Below the pieces are notes generated by a model. That model was not told where the DNA came from, ran no database searches, and worked only from the letters and a program-made list of their open reading frames with translations. The position numbers were made by a program, and so were the translations under genes. Below, piece after piece: positions 38,392 through 49,904 of a DNA stretch of 64,000 nucleotides. Source of the stretch: Epiperipatus broadwayi (Eukaryota > Onychophora > Udeonychophora > Euonychophora > Peripatidae). Position 1 is the first letter of the stretch; each line of letters starts with the position of its first letter. Location: assembly GCA_028023455.1 (NCBI GenBank), contig JAQFVV010006273.1:2170001-2234000 (forward strand), written 5' to 3'.

Positions 38392-39387
38392 AAAGGTAGA
38401 AAGACGATTGTAGAGGCGCTACAATCACTGATTTGAATAAAATGTTAAAGCTCCACCAATAGCAAAAAATGTTAAATTTAGGAATGTTTTTTAAAAAAAT
38501 CTTTCCAAATAGGAGGAAGTTTGCATGTATCATCTCGCTTATTGATACAATATGGCCTTTTAAGTATCTCAATGGCTTCTTTAATTTTGCATTGATAGAG
38601 ATTATCACATCTGGATATGATCCTGGTGCTAGAAAAATCAATTTTATGACCTGAATCTATAGTATGGAGTGAGAGTGCTGATGATGATGAGTGTTGTTTA
38701 ACTGCATTAGCATGCTCATCTCTCGTAACACTGATGCGATGATTACTCATACCTATGTAAGAAGCTTTACAATTTTTACATGAGATTTGATAGACACCAT
38801 GAGATTCAAGAGGGATTGAATCCTTAGGCTTGGTTATAATATTGCTGATCTTTTGATGAGCAGAAAATGCTGTATCTATATTATAGCGTTTTAATATACG
38901 TCCGATACTGTCTGTAGTTCCTTTTACATATGGAACACAAATCGTAATAGCTGATTTATCATCTTTTTGTTTCCTATTTTGTCTATTTTGGGCTTGAAAT
39001 AAGACTTTTTTTATAAATTTGTAATTATAACTATTTGCTAATAAAACACTATTAATATGATGTATTTTTTCTTTCAGATGTGTCTCATCTGAAAGGTTAA
39101 TTGCTCTATTTAAAAGAGTTTTGGCTACAGAAACTATCTGAGTTGGGTGATGATGAGAATGGAAATGCAAATATCTGTCTGTGTATGTATCCTTTCTGTA
39201 AATAGAAAAAGATAAACTATTTGGTGTTCTGGTGACTAGAACATCAAGAAAAGGGAGTTTTCCACCAGACTCTGTCTCCATTGTAAATTTAATACGAGGA
39301 TGCATATTATTTAAATATAAGAAAAAATCATCTAATTTATTTTTTCCATGTTGCCATATGACAAAAGTGTCATCTATGTATATATAT
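38351..39387 (-). mobile_element. Penelope-like element, 5'-truncated
   Basis: A retroelement fragment starting inside the reverse transcriptase, just before the catalytic YIDDTFVIW (39382-39355), and running through the GIY-YIG endonuclease domain to a hammerhead-like 3' motif. The 5' break sits in a short TA run (39378-39390). It lies in the 29 kb intron, in the same orientation as the host gene. I see no second copy or full terminal repeat. Confidence 0.92.
38478..39385 (-). pseudogene. Penelope RT C-terminus plus GIY-YIG endonuclease
   Basis: The protein encodes the end of a Penelope-type reverse transcriptase joined to a GIY-YIG nuclease, which makes the DNA cuts for insertion. Reading from the truncated 5' side: YIDDTFVIWQHG (RT motif C with the Asp pair), LPFLDVLVTR (late RT motif), a linker with the CVPYVKGTTDSIGRIL region, then the nuclease: GVYQISC...CKASYIGMS (GIY-YIG pair), R(I)SVTRDEHANAV and H(S)...HTIDSGHKIDF. 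It ends KDFFKKHS. The open frame is uninterrupted from the truncation to the stop, so apart from the lost 5' part it is well preserved. The first Met at 39305 is not the original start. Confidence 0.93.
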
Positions 39388-39399
39388 ATTTGTTATATA

Positions 39400-41005
39400 A
39401 AGTAGCAGTCATAAAAGTCTTTGTGACATCAAATATATCTTTTTACCTAAAGACCCATTGAATCAATTTCAAACTGATAACAATCAAAGGAAAAACTTTG
39501 AAAAATATTTTTTCTTCTGCCATGGAAAACTGGTACATAAAGTAATCATGTTTTTTGATCATTAATTACTAAACTAAATTTTTTATAGGTAGTATTAAAA
39601 AATAACATTCTATAGATTATTTTTTGAATTGGTTAGAATACATCCTTGTTTTTTTTTTTACTTCTAGATTTATAATCTTATAATTATGATTGATTGTAAA
39701 TCTAAAAAAATTGGTTTTTGCTTTAAATTGATCAAATTAAAAATTTCTCTATCAAACCTATATGCATTTTAGTTTTGTTTCCTGCAGACACTTACACACT
39801 GTTCCAAATACTACTACTAGAATACTCACATGCCTTTATCAATACGTTTTATTTAAATAGTCTTAATTTTTATTTAACAGTAATAATACTTTCTCTCCTT
39901 TTACTATATGGACATTATATAAAATGAATAACTTCTGTAGACAACTAGTTTATTTCAAACCTTGCTATAACATTCTAAATTAAGTGAAGCAAAGACCTGA
40001 CCAAATCAAAAAGAGCAATATATAAATAGCATCTTTACTCATGTTTTAGTATTTGCTTGACAACAAAAACTACATTTTTGGGAATTTTTGATTCCTTAAA
40101 ATGATTACACTTTGTCTCTGATATCACTTCAACAAAACTTTAAAAAAAGTAATTTTATATAATGAATAACAACAATATTCTATGATAATTACTAGAGTGT
40201 TTTCTATTTTCTTTATTTTTACATAGTGGAATAATAGAAGCATCTTTAAGATCAAGTGACACAATTTTATGGATCAATAAATTCTTAAAATATTCAATAC
40301 TTTTGTAGCATAATCATTAAAGTTTGTTCCTATATTTTATCAGAATCTGCACCTTCTTGTTTTACCATTATCACGAATTATTCAATTTTATTAAACTGGA
40401 TATCTTTGTACAAGTTTAAATTGTGTTATCCAAATTTTTGTATGTTATAAAAAAAGGTAATAAAAATATCACAGCAAAAAAGTGCAAATATTTGAATTTA
40501 GTAGAATACGGTACTGCTTCTTTTTGTTTTAAAAATACACACATAATAAATATAGTAATTTTACTTAGCATCTGATTACAATCTTTTTGAAATTTTGATT
40601 TATTAATAGTTTTTATGATTATTTATTGTGGAAGATAATTTTGCCTTTAAATTTTTATGTTAATTTCTCTAAATGGTAAATGTTTTTCTTTTTATTCAAA
40701 TCAACAACCAGGATTTTTCTTTTTTAGTAAATCTAAGAATAGGCATAATGAATCCACATTTCACTTTTTTTTAAAAAAAAAAGAAAATTGAGGTTTAGTA
40801 AATATAATAAGCTTGAAAATAAAATTGATAATTTTGTTATTGAAAAAGAAATTGAAATTTAACATGATCTGTAATCGCTTTTAATGAAAACATCATCAAG
40901 TTTGTTGATAATATTTTGGAATAAATGCTGTTTTTAATTCAACAGTCACTTAATCTTGAAGTGAGCTGATCTATGATTTATCCTCAGTCTATGTTTATAA
41001 GTGTT
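39400..41005. other. Intron without recognised features
   Basis: AT-rich DNA; no repeats with clear boundaries and no RT or exon signals found. Confidence 0.5.
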
Positions 41006-41009
41006 CATA

Positions 41010-42010
41010 TTATACCGGTCGAAACCCACCACCACCGCAAATCAAATCGGATTCAAACTCAGGCGGTTCAAAACTGAATTCAAACCCAACTCAACAGTTC
41101 AGATAGCAGAAATCGACGGCACAGTGCCATGCGCCAAGAACTAGCTCAACGGTTGGTGAGGACTAGAGACCCTTTTACTGACACGAATATCAATTAACTT
41201 TGACTACTTTCAAATCGAATCATATGTATGTTCGGGTTGCCAACACAGACAGCGGGTATTAACATTTAAATAATTATAAAAAGAATGATGAACTAAGAAA
41301 CCAAGTATGTTAGAAAATATTTAATAATAATAATAATTTGTTTTGTTCAATAAAATATAGATTGCATTAGTTACCTCTAGTCTTTAAAAGAATTTATAAA
41401 TATAATAAGAGTGGCGGTCCTTATCATATGCCAACAAATATTACACAACATGGGATTCTATGTCTATGCCCCCAATGAGAAATATAAAGGCAGATAAAGG
41501 TATTCATTAAGAACGGAAATGATTGTTCTAATTTTATTACGGTGGAATGTGAGATTTATTTTCACATTCGGAAATCTATTCATGAAGAGCAAAACGTATT
41601 TTAAGGCATAACTTTAATCTTGATTTGAAAACTGATTTAAACTAAATATATTTGAGAATTGGTTCGACTTTAATTTAAATCACTTCATCACGAATTACGA
41701 GCATGGAGCGGGTTTTACCGGAACAAAGATGCAATGGTACTGACGAATTACAAGGCAGAGAGTAAAATTGAAAGATGATCGCTAGTCGATGATCGAAGTC
41801 CTATGCGGCTTGCATTTGGCAAGTCTTACGCCCTTTGACTAATGAATCGGAAAGGAAGTACTTTCTTCCTCGAGAAATTTAAATAAGAGAATATGATCAC
41901 CAACCAGCCTAACGGAGCGGAAGATGGCCCTACGTCAGCAACGTTTGATGATGATGACTTGATAGTCATCGTTGAAAAATAAAACCCATGTAGAATGCTC
42001 TAAGTGATGA
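41010..42010. other. CpG-containing, less AT-rich island of unknown nature
   Basis: This kilobase has many CG dinucleotides (ACCGGTCG, CGGCACAG, CGACGGC, TCGATGATCG) in an otherwise CpG-poor, AT-rich window. The first 180 bases repeat the words TTCAAAACTGAATTCAAACC and similar. I could not assign it to an element. Recent insertion or an unmethylated regulatory region are both possible. Confidence 0.45.
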
Positions 42011-43910
42011 CTTGACCAATTAATTAAAGTCAAACGAGCTTTTATCGAACTATTTTAAAACATTTATAAACTATATTAATTATGCCCTAATATCGTTCCC
42101 TTCCTGAATATTAATATAAAATAACAAAAGTGAAATTAAAATACATTTAACCCTTTATCGACCCTTTTTGCAATAAAAACATTTAAGGTTATATTCGAAT
42201 AAATATGTATTAGTGGAACAAGAAATCAATATTTTAACATTTTGTGAGTATATAAACACTTGTAACTTAGGAGCTGGGGACATAGGTGAAAAACGGAGCT
42301 AATAGTTTATTATTAGCCAATTATAAAAATAATAAACATGTAATATTTTCTTTTGACTCGATGATTAATAGAACTTTCAAATTTAGTTCTAATGGGCGAG
42401 AATTACTATTTGAAATTAATATTATAATATTTGCATGAGGCAAATAGAACAGAGGAGCTCATCGAGTTGAAAGATTATTGGCATATAATTTTTAAATAGC
42501 ATTAATAAATCACACGATAAATACATATATATATATAATATGTTAAACGAACGCCAGGTAAGAAAAGAAAAAGTTTAAAGACTAGAGATTGAAAGAATTA
42601 CAATATAAATTTATAGTGCATTTTATAAAGATTTTTACATTAAATAATAAAGAGCTCTTAAATAGGAGGAGGTAAAATAAAGTTCGAACTGCCAGAAAGT
42701 TTAAGTTCATTATAGAAATATATTACCCCTTCCGCTGGTCCTTAAGTTACACCTCCAAGTTGTTGAAAACATCATTGGTTGACTACTGGAACAGTATTTT
42801 AGTGCTTTCATAATTTTAGCAGAATGATCGTCCGAAAAGGTTCAGCACTCCATTGAAGATTTCTCAGGACTTTAGGAACCATAGCCAGATTCCTGATGTT
42901 TAGCCCTCTATCATGATGAAATACAATTTTTATCACAGAGTTCACTGCACTACTCTAGAACAAACTAGTCTTTTCTTTACTTTTCAGGCTATATACTCTG
43001 TTCCTGAGCCTCCGGGCCCATTTTATTATCAATCTCGGTTTTTTTTTTTTATAATTGTTGTTTTCAGATACATTCCTTCGATAAGCTTTCAAACTAATTT
43101 TTATTCCTTTCCTAATTAGAAAATGAATTCTTAAAGTCTGAAATGATTTTAATTAAAATTGAATTCTTATCTTTTTTTTTATTAATAAACTTTACTGTTT
43201 TTTTGAGAATTTGAAAGCCTTTGGAAGGAATGTAGCTTTAATCGCAAAACTTTCAAATTATTTAAAAGTAAAAAACAAGTATTCCCGACAAGAAACCTTC
43301 GAACAATTATATACATTTAATATTTACAAATATATATCGCACAATCCACGCAATTTAATATATATAAATTCAGAATATTTTATCATGAATTTATTTAGAG
43401 AATTGATCCAATTTAAACTAAACTATTAATTTTACTCATATTTGAAACAAGTTATTCTTAGAAATAATTGACGAAAAGCCCCATTCATCAAATTTAAGGT
43501 AGTATTAGGAAAAACAGAGCTAGGACAACTCGATCCACTCTCAAATTATATTAACTTCTTTTATATTCTGATTCCTAAATAAAGAGGAATTTATAACATG
43601 CCATTCTATTGAATGTGTTTTGCATTGCACTTTTTTATTACCAACTTTTTCTTTTATATTTAAAAAAATATATATGATAGTCAGTTTATTATATTTTGGA
43701 TAAGAATTCAAAATAGGTGATTATTTCAATACCATTGCTTTCAATAACTTTAAGATAATAATTATTGTTTTTATCAACAAATGCATTAAAGTTTCAAACA
43801 GAAAAACATGGTGATATTGAAGTTGAAACACAATCCCAAAAAAATTCTAAAATTTCTAAATTTAATGTTAAATAAGCAATTATTTGATCTAGCATCGTGT
43901 TTACAATTAT

Positions 43911-44280
43911 ATTACATTCAAATATCAGCCTTTCAAGCTAATTGAGCACGCACCTTTTGAGAGTGTTAAATAAATGAATACTTTCCTTTTCAATCCAAGA
44001 TATAGTATTTATGCAGGAATAAAAAGGATCCTCTTTCTAAGCAATTTCACCGACATCATTCAGTCCAAATAGTAATTTAAAGTGAGAACTCTCCTCACGC
44101 TCTCCTCAACAGTTCTTCAGATTTGCTCATATAAAAGAATTTGAGTCATGGGAATAAGAGGATCCTTTTTATTCCTGCATAAATACTATATCTTGGATTG
44201 AAGAGGAAAGTATTCATTTATTTAACACTCTCAAAAGGCGTGTGCTCAATTAGCTTGAAAGGGTGATATTTGAATGTAAT
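43911..44280. mobile_element. Palindromic MITE, relative of the 54 kb array
   Basis: The ends ATTACATTCAAATATCA...and the complement form terminal inverted repeats. Pairing continues through CTTTCAAGCTAATTGAGCAC, ATGAATACTTTCC and ATAGTATTTATGCAGGAATAAAAAGGATCC on both arms. Words such as CAGCCTTTCAAGC, GAGTGTTAA(TA)ATAAATGAATACTT and AGTAATTTAAAGTGAG are shared with the units at 54000-55406. Confidence 0.85.
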
Positions 44281-44394
44281 AAATCTAATGTTGAAAAATG
44301 ACAGTACATATTTATAATCCTCAAATATATATACATAGCAAATGCCAATATTAAAAGATATTAAAATAGATATCACAACAAATCCAAGATTCTT

Positions 44395-44962
44395 TACTTC
44401 TTCCTTCCATCTCACATGTGGTCTTTTTCTAGGTATTTAATAATCTCTTGGTATCCAAGTTAACACTTCAAGTTCCATCTATTATTATATCTTCTAGTAA
44501 TATAGCAATGCCAACACCATTTTGGTAGCTTAATTCTTTCAATGACATCAGTAACATCCATTTGTTTTCTTAACTCTGTATTCATGTTCTTCCTGCTACT
44601 CCTAACATAGTTTTCTCCATATTTCTCTGAGCAGTCTAAGATCTAAGTATTAGTTTTCTGTTAAGTGTCAAGTCTCAGTTCCACAAGTAAGAACTGGTAA
44701 AATATACTTATTAAAAAACATTTAATTTCAAACACATAGCTATTTTTTCTTTTAATACCAGATTATTTCTATTAAAAGCATTACATCCAAGTGTAATTCT
44801 ATGATTAATTTCAACCATTATCATGCCATCTATATTTATTGGACATTATTTTAATCTTTTTAGCAATTGTCTTTAGTCCTATTTTTTTATTTTTTTTTGT
44901 GATAACTCTCGGGCCATTTCCTGAAGCTTTAAACCATTATATATATATATATATATGATAAA
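44395..44962 (-). pseudogene. RTE-type LINE, C-terminal half (split element)
   Basis: On the minus strand, conceptual translation with several frameshifts and stops gives the tail of an RTE-type reverse transcriptase: GLKLQEMARELSQK, ARRIxLGxNAF-like INHRITLGCNAF, an LxYLWNxD segment in place of LTYGxETW, RNMEKTMLGVAGR, then VTDVIERIK...KWCWHCYITRRYNNRWN and KDHM. The family pattern is RAMERRMLG...VTDVIERI...WxGHVARxxDNRW. This part starts exactly where the N-terminal half at 49905 stops, and the two are separated by nested insertions. Confidence 0.82.
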
Positions 44963-45235
44963 CAAAACAAGTTATAAATTTTGTAACTTGCTCATAGCTT
45001 GCATTTTATGATCACTAGATGGAGCTTATAAAGGGGGGGGGGGTTAAATTGTAATATTATTAAAAAGAAAAAGAATGGATGGAATATAAGAAATAATATG
45101 AATTTGATTTAAATATAAATATAGATATGGAGAAGGAATGGGTTTGTAAAATTAATGGTAAGAAAGTAATTTATAAATGTAATGGAGAAGAAAGAATTAA
45201 AAAAATTTATAAAAGAGTAATTACGAAAGAATAAA

Positions 45236-45980
45236 TTGTTAAAATTAGGTTTTTGAATATGCAAGGTGGTAGGAGGCCAGAAAAGTGGATGGAATTAAAT
45301 AAAGCAATTGAAAATGAAGAGCTTGAGGTATTAGCAGTAGTGAAAACACATCTAAGAGAAGAAGAAGAACCTATTTTGAAACAGTTGGTATGGTAGGGTA
45401 TAAATAGAAAAGAAAAAGAAAAAGGGGGTGGTGGTGTAGGTGTTATATCAAACAAATATTTAAATATTGTTAAATGTCAAGAACATTTGTGGTTTGAAAT
45501 AAGGTTGGGTAGTCAAAAATGGATGTTGGCTATAGTTTATATAGTCACTGGAGATAGTCAAATTATAATGGAATGAAATAGTAATATATATGAATGTCTA
45601 GTTAAAGATATACAAAGTTTTAGAGAAAAGAGAAATAAAATAATGGTTATAGGGATATGAATGGACATATTGAAGAAATTGATGATGTAGATAATAAAAA
45701 TGGACAGCTTTTGAAGGAATTTTGTCAGAAAGTGAGTTTGAGTATTGGAAATTTATTAAATATTTATGAGGGACAATACACATGGTCTAGAAATAATATA
45801 TTTCATACAATATAATATGTATTGATAGAGAAAGAGGGAATAACTAAAATAAGAAAAATTAAGGTGCTTGATAATGAAGAAAAAGTATGCACTAGTGATC
45901 ATAACTTCATTGTAATTGAAATGGTTAGTAATGTGATGGAGAATAGAAATAAAAGTAGAAATAATAGTGAAAGATGTGGA
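45236..45980 (+). pseudogene. LINE copy 2 endonuclease, broken
   Basis: The N-terminal APE motifs missing from copy 1 are seen here: FLNMQGGR and EVLAVVKTHLREEE, where the family catalytic glutamate (ETxL) appears as Lys. It continues GVGVISNK, a damaged GDMNGHI (frameshift near 45655), and CTSDHNFIVIEM. At least three in-frame stops are present. Confidence 0.85.
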
Positions 45981-45986
45981 TTGTGA

Positions 45987-48188
45987 GTGAATGATAAGAA
46001 TAAGTTGGAAGAGTATAAAATACAAGTTGAAGAAATTATGGAAGAGTGGGTTGGGGATGAGTATAAGGACTGGTGTAAAGAAGTAGAAAAAATGGCAAAT
46101 AGGGTTTTAGGTGAGAATATTCAGAAGAATAAAAGTAATAAAAAAATGAGAATTAGTAAAAGTGTAAAAGAGAGGAAAGAAGCATATAGAGAATATAAGT
46201 GTGCTATTAAGAATAAGGAAAGTGAAAAAGATATTAATGCTAAATAGGAAAAGTATTTAGAGAAGAAGAAGTTAGCTAAAATATATAATTATAGAGAGAG
46301 ATGAAATTGAATAGTAAATTGTTGGAGGATATTAATAAAAGTGAAAGAGATGGGAGTAAAAAAATTTGGAATTACATTAAAAGAAGGAATGTAGGGGGGA
46401 GAGAGATAGTATTAATAGATGATGAGGGAATAGAATGTAGCTCTAGAGGCAAGCTAGAGAAAATCTTAAATAGATATGTAATGGATATAGAAAAGATGTT
46501 AGATGTGAAGGAATTAGTGATAGAAAACATGAAAGCAGTTAGTAGTGGGAATATTAGGTTCACAAAAAATGAATTGAATGAGGCAGGAAAGAGATTGAAA
46601 AGTGGAAAGGCAAGAAGTTTAGATCGATAGGCAGCAGAGATGGTAATAAATTTAGGATATAGGGCAAAAGTAAAGTTATCTTGTTTTAATAAAATGGTAC
46701 AGAATAGAGTTTTCCCAAGTAGTTGGAGTAATACAAGAGTAAGATTATTATTTAAAGGAAAGGGTAAGGATCATAGAAAGTTGAATAATTATAGACCAAT
46801 AGCAGTAACATCAGTTTTATATAAAGTTTTCTCATATATGGTGGCTAGAAGAGTTGTAAAATGGATCGAAGGGAATAATGTAGTGGGAAAAATGCAAGGA
46901 GGTTTTAGATTAGATAAGCGTATAGGAGATAGTTTATTTGTAGTTACACAACTTATGGATATGAGTAGGAATTTAGGTAAACAGTTATATATGAGTTTAT
47001 AGATATAGAGAAGGCACATGATAGAGTTTATAGAAATAGATTATGGATAAGTTTAGCAAATTTCGGAATGGATGAAGCTTTAATAGATATTATTAAGAAA
47101 TTATATGAAAATAATTATTATATATATCAATTAGAGAATATAGAATCAGTTAAAGTTAAAAATGGGTGGGGCTAAGGCAAGGATGCCCTATGTCACCTAT
47201 TTTGTTTGTGTTGTATTTGAGTGAAATGGAAAGAGCAATAGAATGATTAGGAAGAGGGATAAAGATACCGTTAATAGGTAGTATATATTTTGTCAGGTCT
47301 TTTTTTTTTGCGGATATATTTTTGTGTGCAGAGAGAAGAGAAGATATGAAAGTTATGTTAAGGACATGTGCAAGGGTTGGTAAAGAGATGGGGGTTAAAT
47401 TTAGTGAAGAAAAATCAAATATAATGATGGTTAATACAGGGGAAAGAGAAGATGTAGAATTTTTATTAGGAGATATTAAGTTAAGTGTGGTAAATAAATA
47501 TAGTTATTTGGGAATTATTTTAAGTAATCAGAAAAATTATTTGGATAAATGGGAGAAAAAATTGATAAATGAAGAAAAGAAAAGAAAGGGATTGATAAAG
47601 AAATTAACAGTGTTTTCATATAATAAATATGATGTAGTTAGAATTATATGGAAAGGAGTTGCAGTAGCAGGGTTAACATATGGTAATGATGCATTATATG
47701 TTAGTAAAGAGGTATTAAATTACTTAGAAAAAGTTCAAAGGGAAGTAGGAAGACATGCATTGGTTACAGATGTATGGACAGCAAAAAAAGCAATTCAAGG
47801 AGAAATGGGATGGTCAAGTTTTCATATGAGAGATGCAAAAAGTAAAATGAAAATGTTTGGTAGATTGCAGTTTATGGATAATAAAAGAATAGCTAAAATA
47901 GTATTTAACTGGCTTATGAGTAAAGGGCTGGTAACAAGATGGGGGAGAAAGATAATGCGGTATGCAAAAGATTTGGTTAAAGAATTTATATCAGTATATT
48001 TGTACAAAAGATGGGATGATTGTGTTAAGAGGATTGTTGAGTGTTGTAGTAGTAAGGAGTGGGATAAAAGAATAGATTTATTAATAAAGAATAGGGAGTT
48101 AGAGAGATGGAGAAATAGTATGGAAAGTAAAAAGAGTTTAAATATATATATATATATAGAAATAAACAGAATATTAGGTGTGAGTTAA
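45987..48188 (+). pseudogene. LINE copy 2 reverse transcriptase, broken
   Basis: The RT is spread over several frames: linker 45987-46247, 46301-46630, then 46640-47002 with LNNYRPIAVTSVLYKVFSYM and GGFRLDKR. A frameshift falls in motif A (47000-47020), and motif B is damaged (GLRQGCPMSPILF with a shift near 47170). Motif C has decayed around 47310 (F-A-D-I in place of FADDI). The 288-codon frame 47322-48188 is the well-preserved C-terminal region. The CCHC-like finger follows at about 48290-48350. Confidence 0.88.
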
Positions 48189-48651
48189 TATATGATAATA
48201 GTAAGGAAAGTAATTTATTATTTAAGGCCCGAATTGGATCTTTAGTTACAAGAGAATATACATGTAAATGGGAAAAAATGGATAATTTATTTTGTAAATT
48301 ATGTAAGGAAGGAATATAAAACATTAGGCATTTGTTAATTGAATGTAAATGCTTGAAAACAGAAAGGGTACATATAATGAAGTTATGGAAGAAAAAATAT
48401 GAAAAAAGTGATTATACAGAAAGTGAATTATTGGTTTTTATGCTGAGTTTGGGAAAAGATAAAGGGGATTTAGATATAAAGGTTATAGAGTTGACAAAGA
48501 TTATGTTGTGGAAATGGGATGGAGCAGAATATGGGAAAATTTTGAGTGGGGAATGGAAAATAAAGTGGCTAACAGGTTTATTTGCGCATAATTACTGAGA
48601 TATTCTTGACTTTGTTTAAGGAGAAGCCACAATACATCACATCACATCACA

Positions 48652-48866
48652 TAACAAGCTTAGTTTACATAAACGCTGAGAGAGAGAGAATTCAATATCT
48701 CTTTCATTGTCTCCAACCTTTAAACCATGGTTTTGAGCTAGTAGGCTCACATCACCTTTTACTGACGTGAGCCAACTAGCTCGAAACTATGGTTTAAAGG
48801 TTGGAGACAATGAAAAATATATTGAATTCTATCTCTCTCAGCGTTTATGTAAACTAAGCTTGTTAG
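48652..48866. mobile_element. Palindromic MITE next to the LINE tail
   Basis: Near-perfect inverted repeat of about 95 bases per arm: TAACAAGCTTAGTTTACATA, AACGCTGAGAGAGA, and CAATGTCTCCAACCTTTAAACCATG-type arms flank a spacer around 48750-48765. It starts immediately after the (ACATC)n tail of LINE copy 2, with no intervening base. The high arm identity suggests it is young. Confidence 0.9.
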
Positions 48867-48910
48867 TGAGCTATTGGTAAAGCTTCATCTAGTGATCATA
48901 TATATATATA

Positions 48911-49900
48911 TTAAATTGATAAAAAATCAAGTCAGATGTCATATGACCTAATTTTAATAAAACTCGTATTTACAAATGTTACATATAGAGTACGTAAAAA
49001 TACACACTCTTATCAAGCTTTTAAAATACCCTCAACCCCAGACCGCGATTTCAGCATCTAGCATCGTCAGTGAGATGTTAGGGATTAAAAATACTAGAGC
49101 TAGTCTAGCATTTTATCAATGCCTAACTATTGAGAAGAAAATCTGAAATCTTCAGACATTTAAATGTCCAAAAATCTAGCTATCTAACTCAAATAGCCAT
49201 ATGGGACTGAACTAAATTCAGATTTAATTGTTCTAGCAATATAAAATCGCCAAAGCCTTAATAGCAAAAACTAAAATTAAATTGATAAAAAATCAAATCA
49301 GATGTCATATGACTTAATTTTAATAAAGCTCGTATTTACAAATGTTTTATATTGAGTACGTAAAAATACACATTCTTATCAAACTTTTAAAATACCCTCA
49401 ACCCCAGACCGCGGTTTCTGCATCTAGCGTCGTCAGTGAGGTGTTAGGGATTAAAAATACTAGAGCTAGTCTAGCATTTTATCAATGCCTAACTATTGAG
49501 AAGAAAATCTGAAATTTTCAGACATTTGTAAATACGAGCTTTATTAAAATTAGGTCATATGACATCTGACTTGATTTTTTTATCAATTTAATTTTAGTTT
49601 TTGCTATTAAGGCTTTGGTGATTTTATATTGCTATAGCTAGTAATATATGGTGTACCTGAATTTAGTTCAGTCCCATACGGCTATTTGAGTTAGATAGCT
49701 AGATTTTTGGACATTTAAATGTCTGAAGATTTCAGATTTTCTTCTCAATAGTTAGCCATTGATAAAATGCTCGACTAGCTCTAGTATTTTTAATCCCTAA
49801 CACCTCACTGACGACGCTAGATGCAGAAACCACGGTCTGTGATTGAGGGTATTTTAAAAGCTTGATAAGAGGGTGTATTTTTACGTACTCTCTCTCTATA
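48911..49900. repeat. Foldback array: two direct units and one inverted unit
   Basis: A unit of 366 bases starting TTAAATTGATAAAAAATCAA (48911) repeats at 49277 and is cut at about 49526. From there to about 49900 the sequence is the reverse complement of the same array, passing through a unit junction (ATCAATTTAATTTTAG). Conserved words include TCAGATGTCATATGAC, ACCCTCAACCCCAGACCGCG and CTAGAGCTAGTCTAGCA. Non-coding. Confidence 0.9.
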
Positions 49901-49904
49901 TATA

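Larger units (their letters stand above)
45040..48651 (+). mobile_element. APE-type LINE, copy 2, longer 5' end
   Basis: Same family as copy 1 (27030-30311) but on the plus strand and extending further 5'. It has a G-run (45037-45047), a leader, a possible ORF1/N-terminal segment from ATGGAGAAGG (45127), the endonuclease from IRFLNMQGGR (45244), RT, C-terminal finger and an (ACATC)3 tail at 48635-48651. Many stops and frameshifts break it. Several are C-to-T or G-to-A changes relative to copy 1, for example TGGCAGGG to TGGTAGGG at 45390. Confidence 0.9.
44963..49904. mobile_element. Nested insertion complex inside the RTE-type LINE
   Basis: About 4.9 kb bounded on both sides by TA runs (44937-44957 and 49900-49910) lies between the FAND motif and the following RT segment of the decayed RTE-type element. 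In order it holds a short segment with ATGATCACTAGATGGAGCTT (45008-45027), LINE copy 2, a palindromic MITE, the complement AAGCTTCATCTAGTGATCAT (48881-48900), and a foldback array (48911-49900). Confidence 0.75.

Noticed and set aside
41010-41180. A third tRNA-like SINE head on the minus strand
   Set aside because: Box-like words occur but spacing and surrounding sequence do not fit the other two copies, and there is no tail or target duplication.
48911-49900. CRISPR-like array
   Set aside because: Units are about 366 bases with an inverted copy and no spacer pattern; the genome is eukaryotic.
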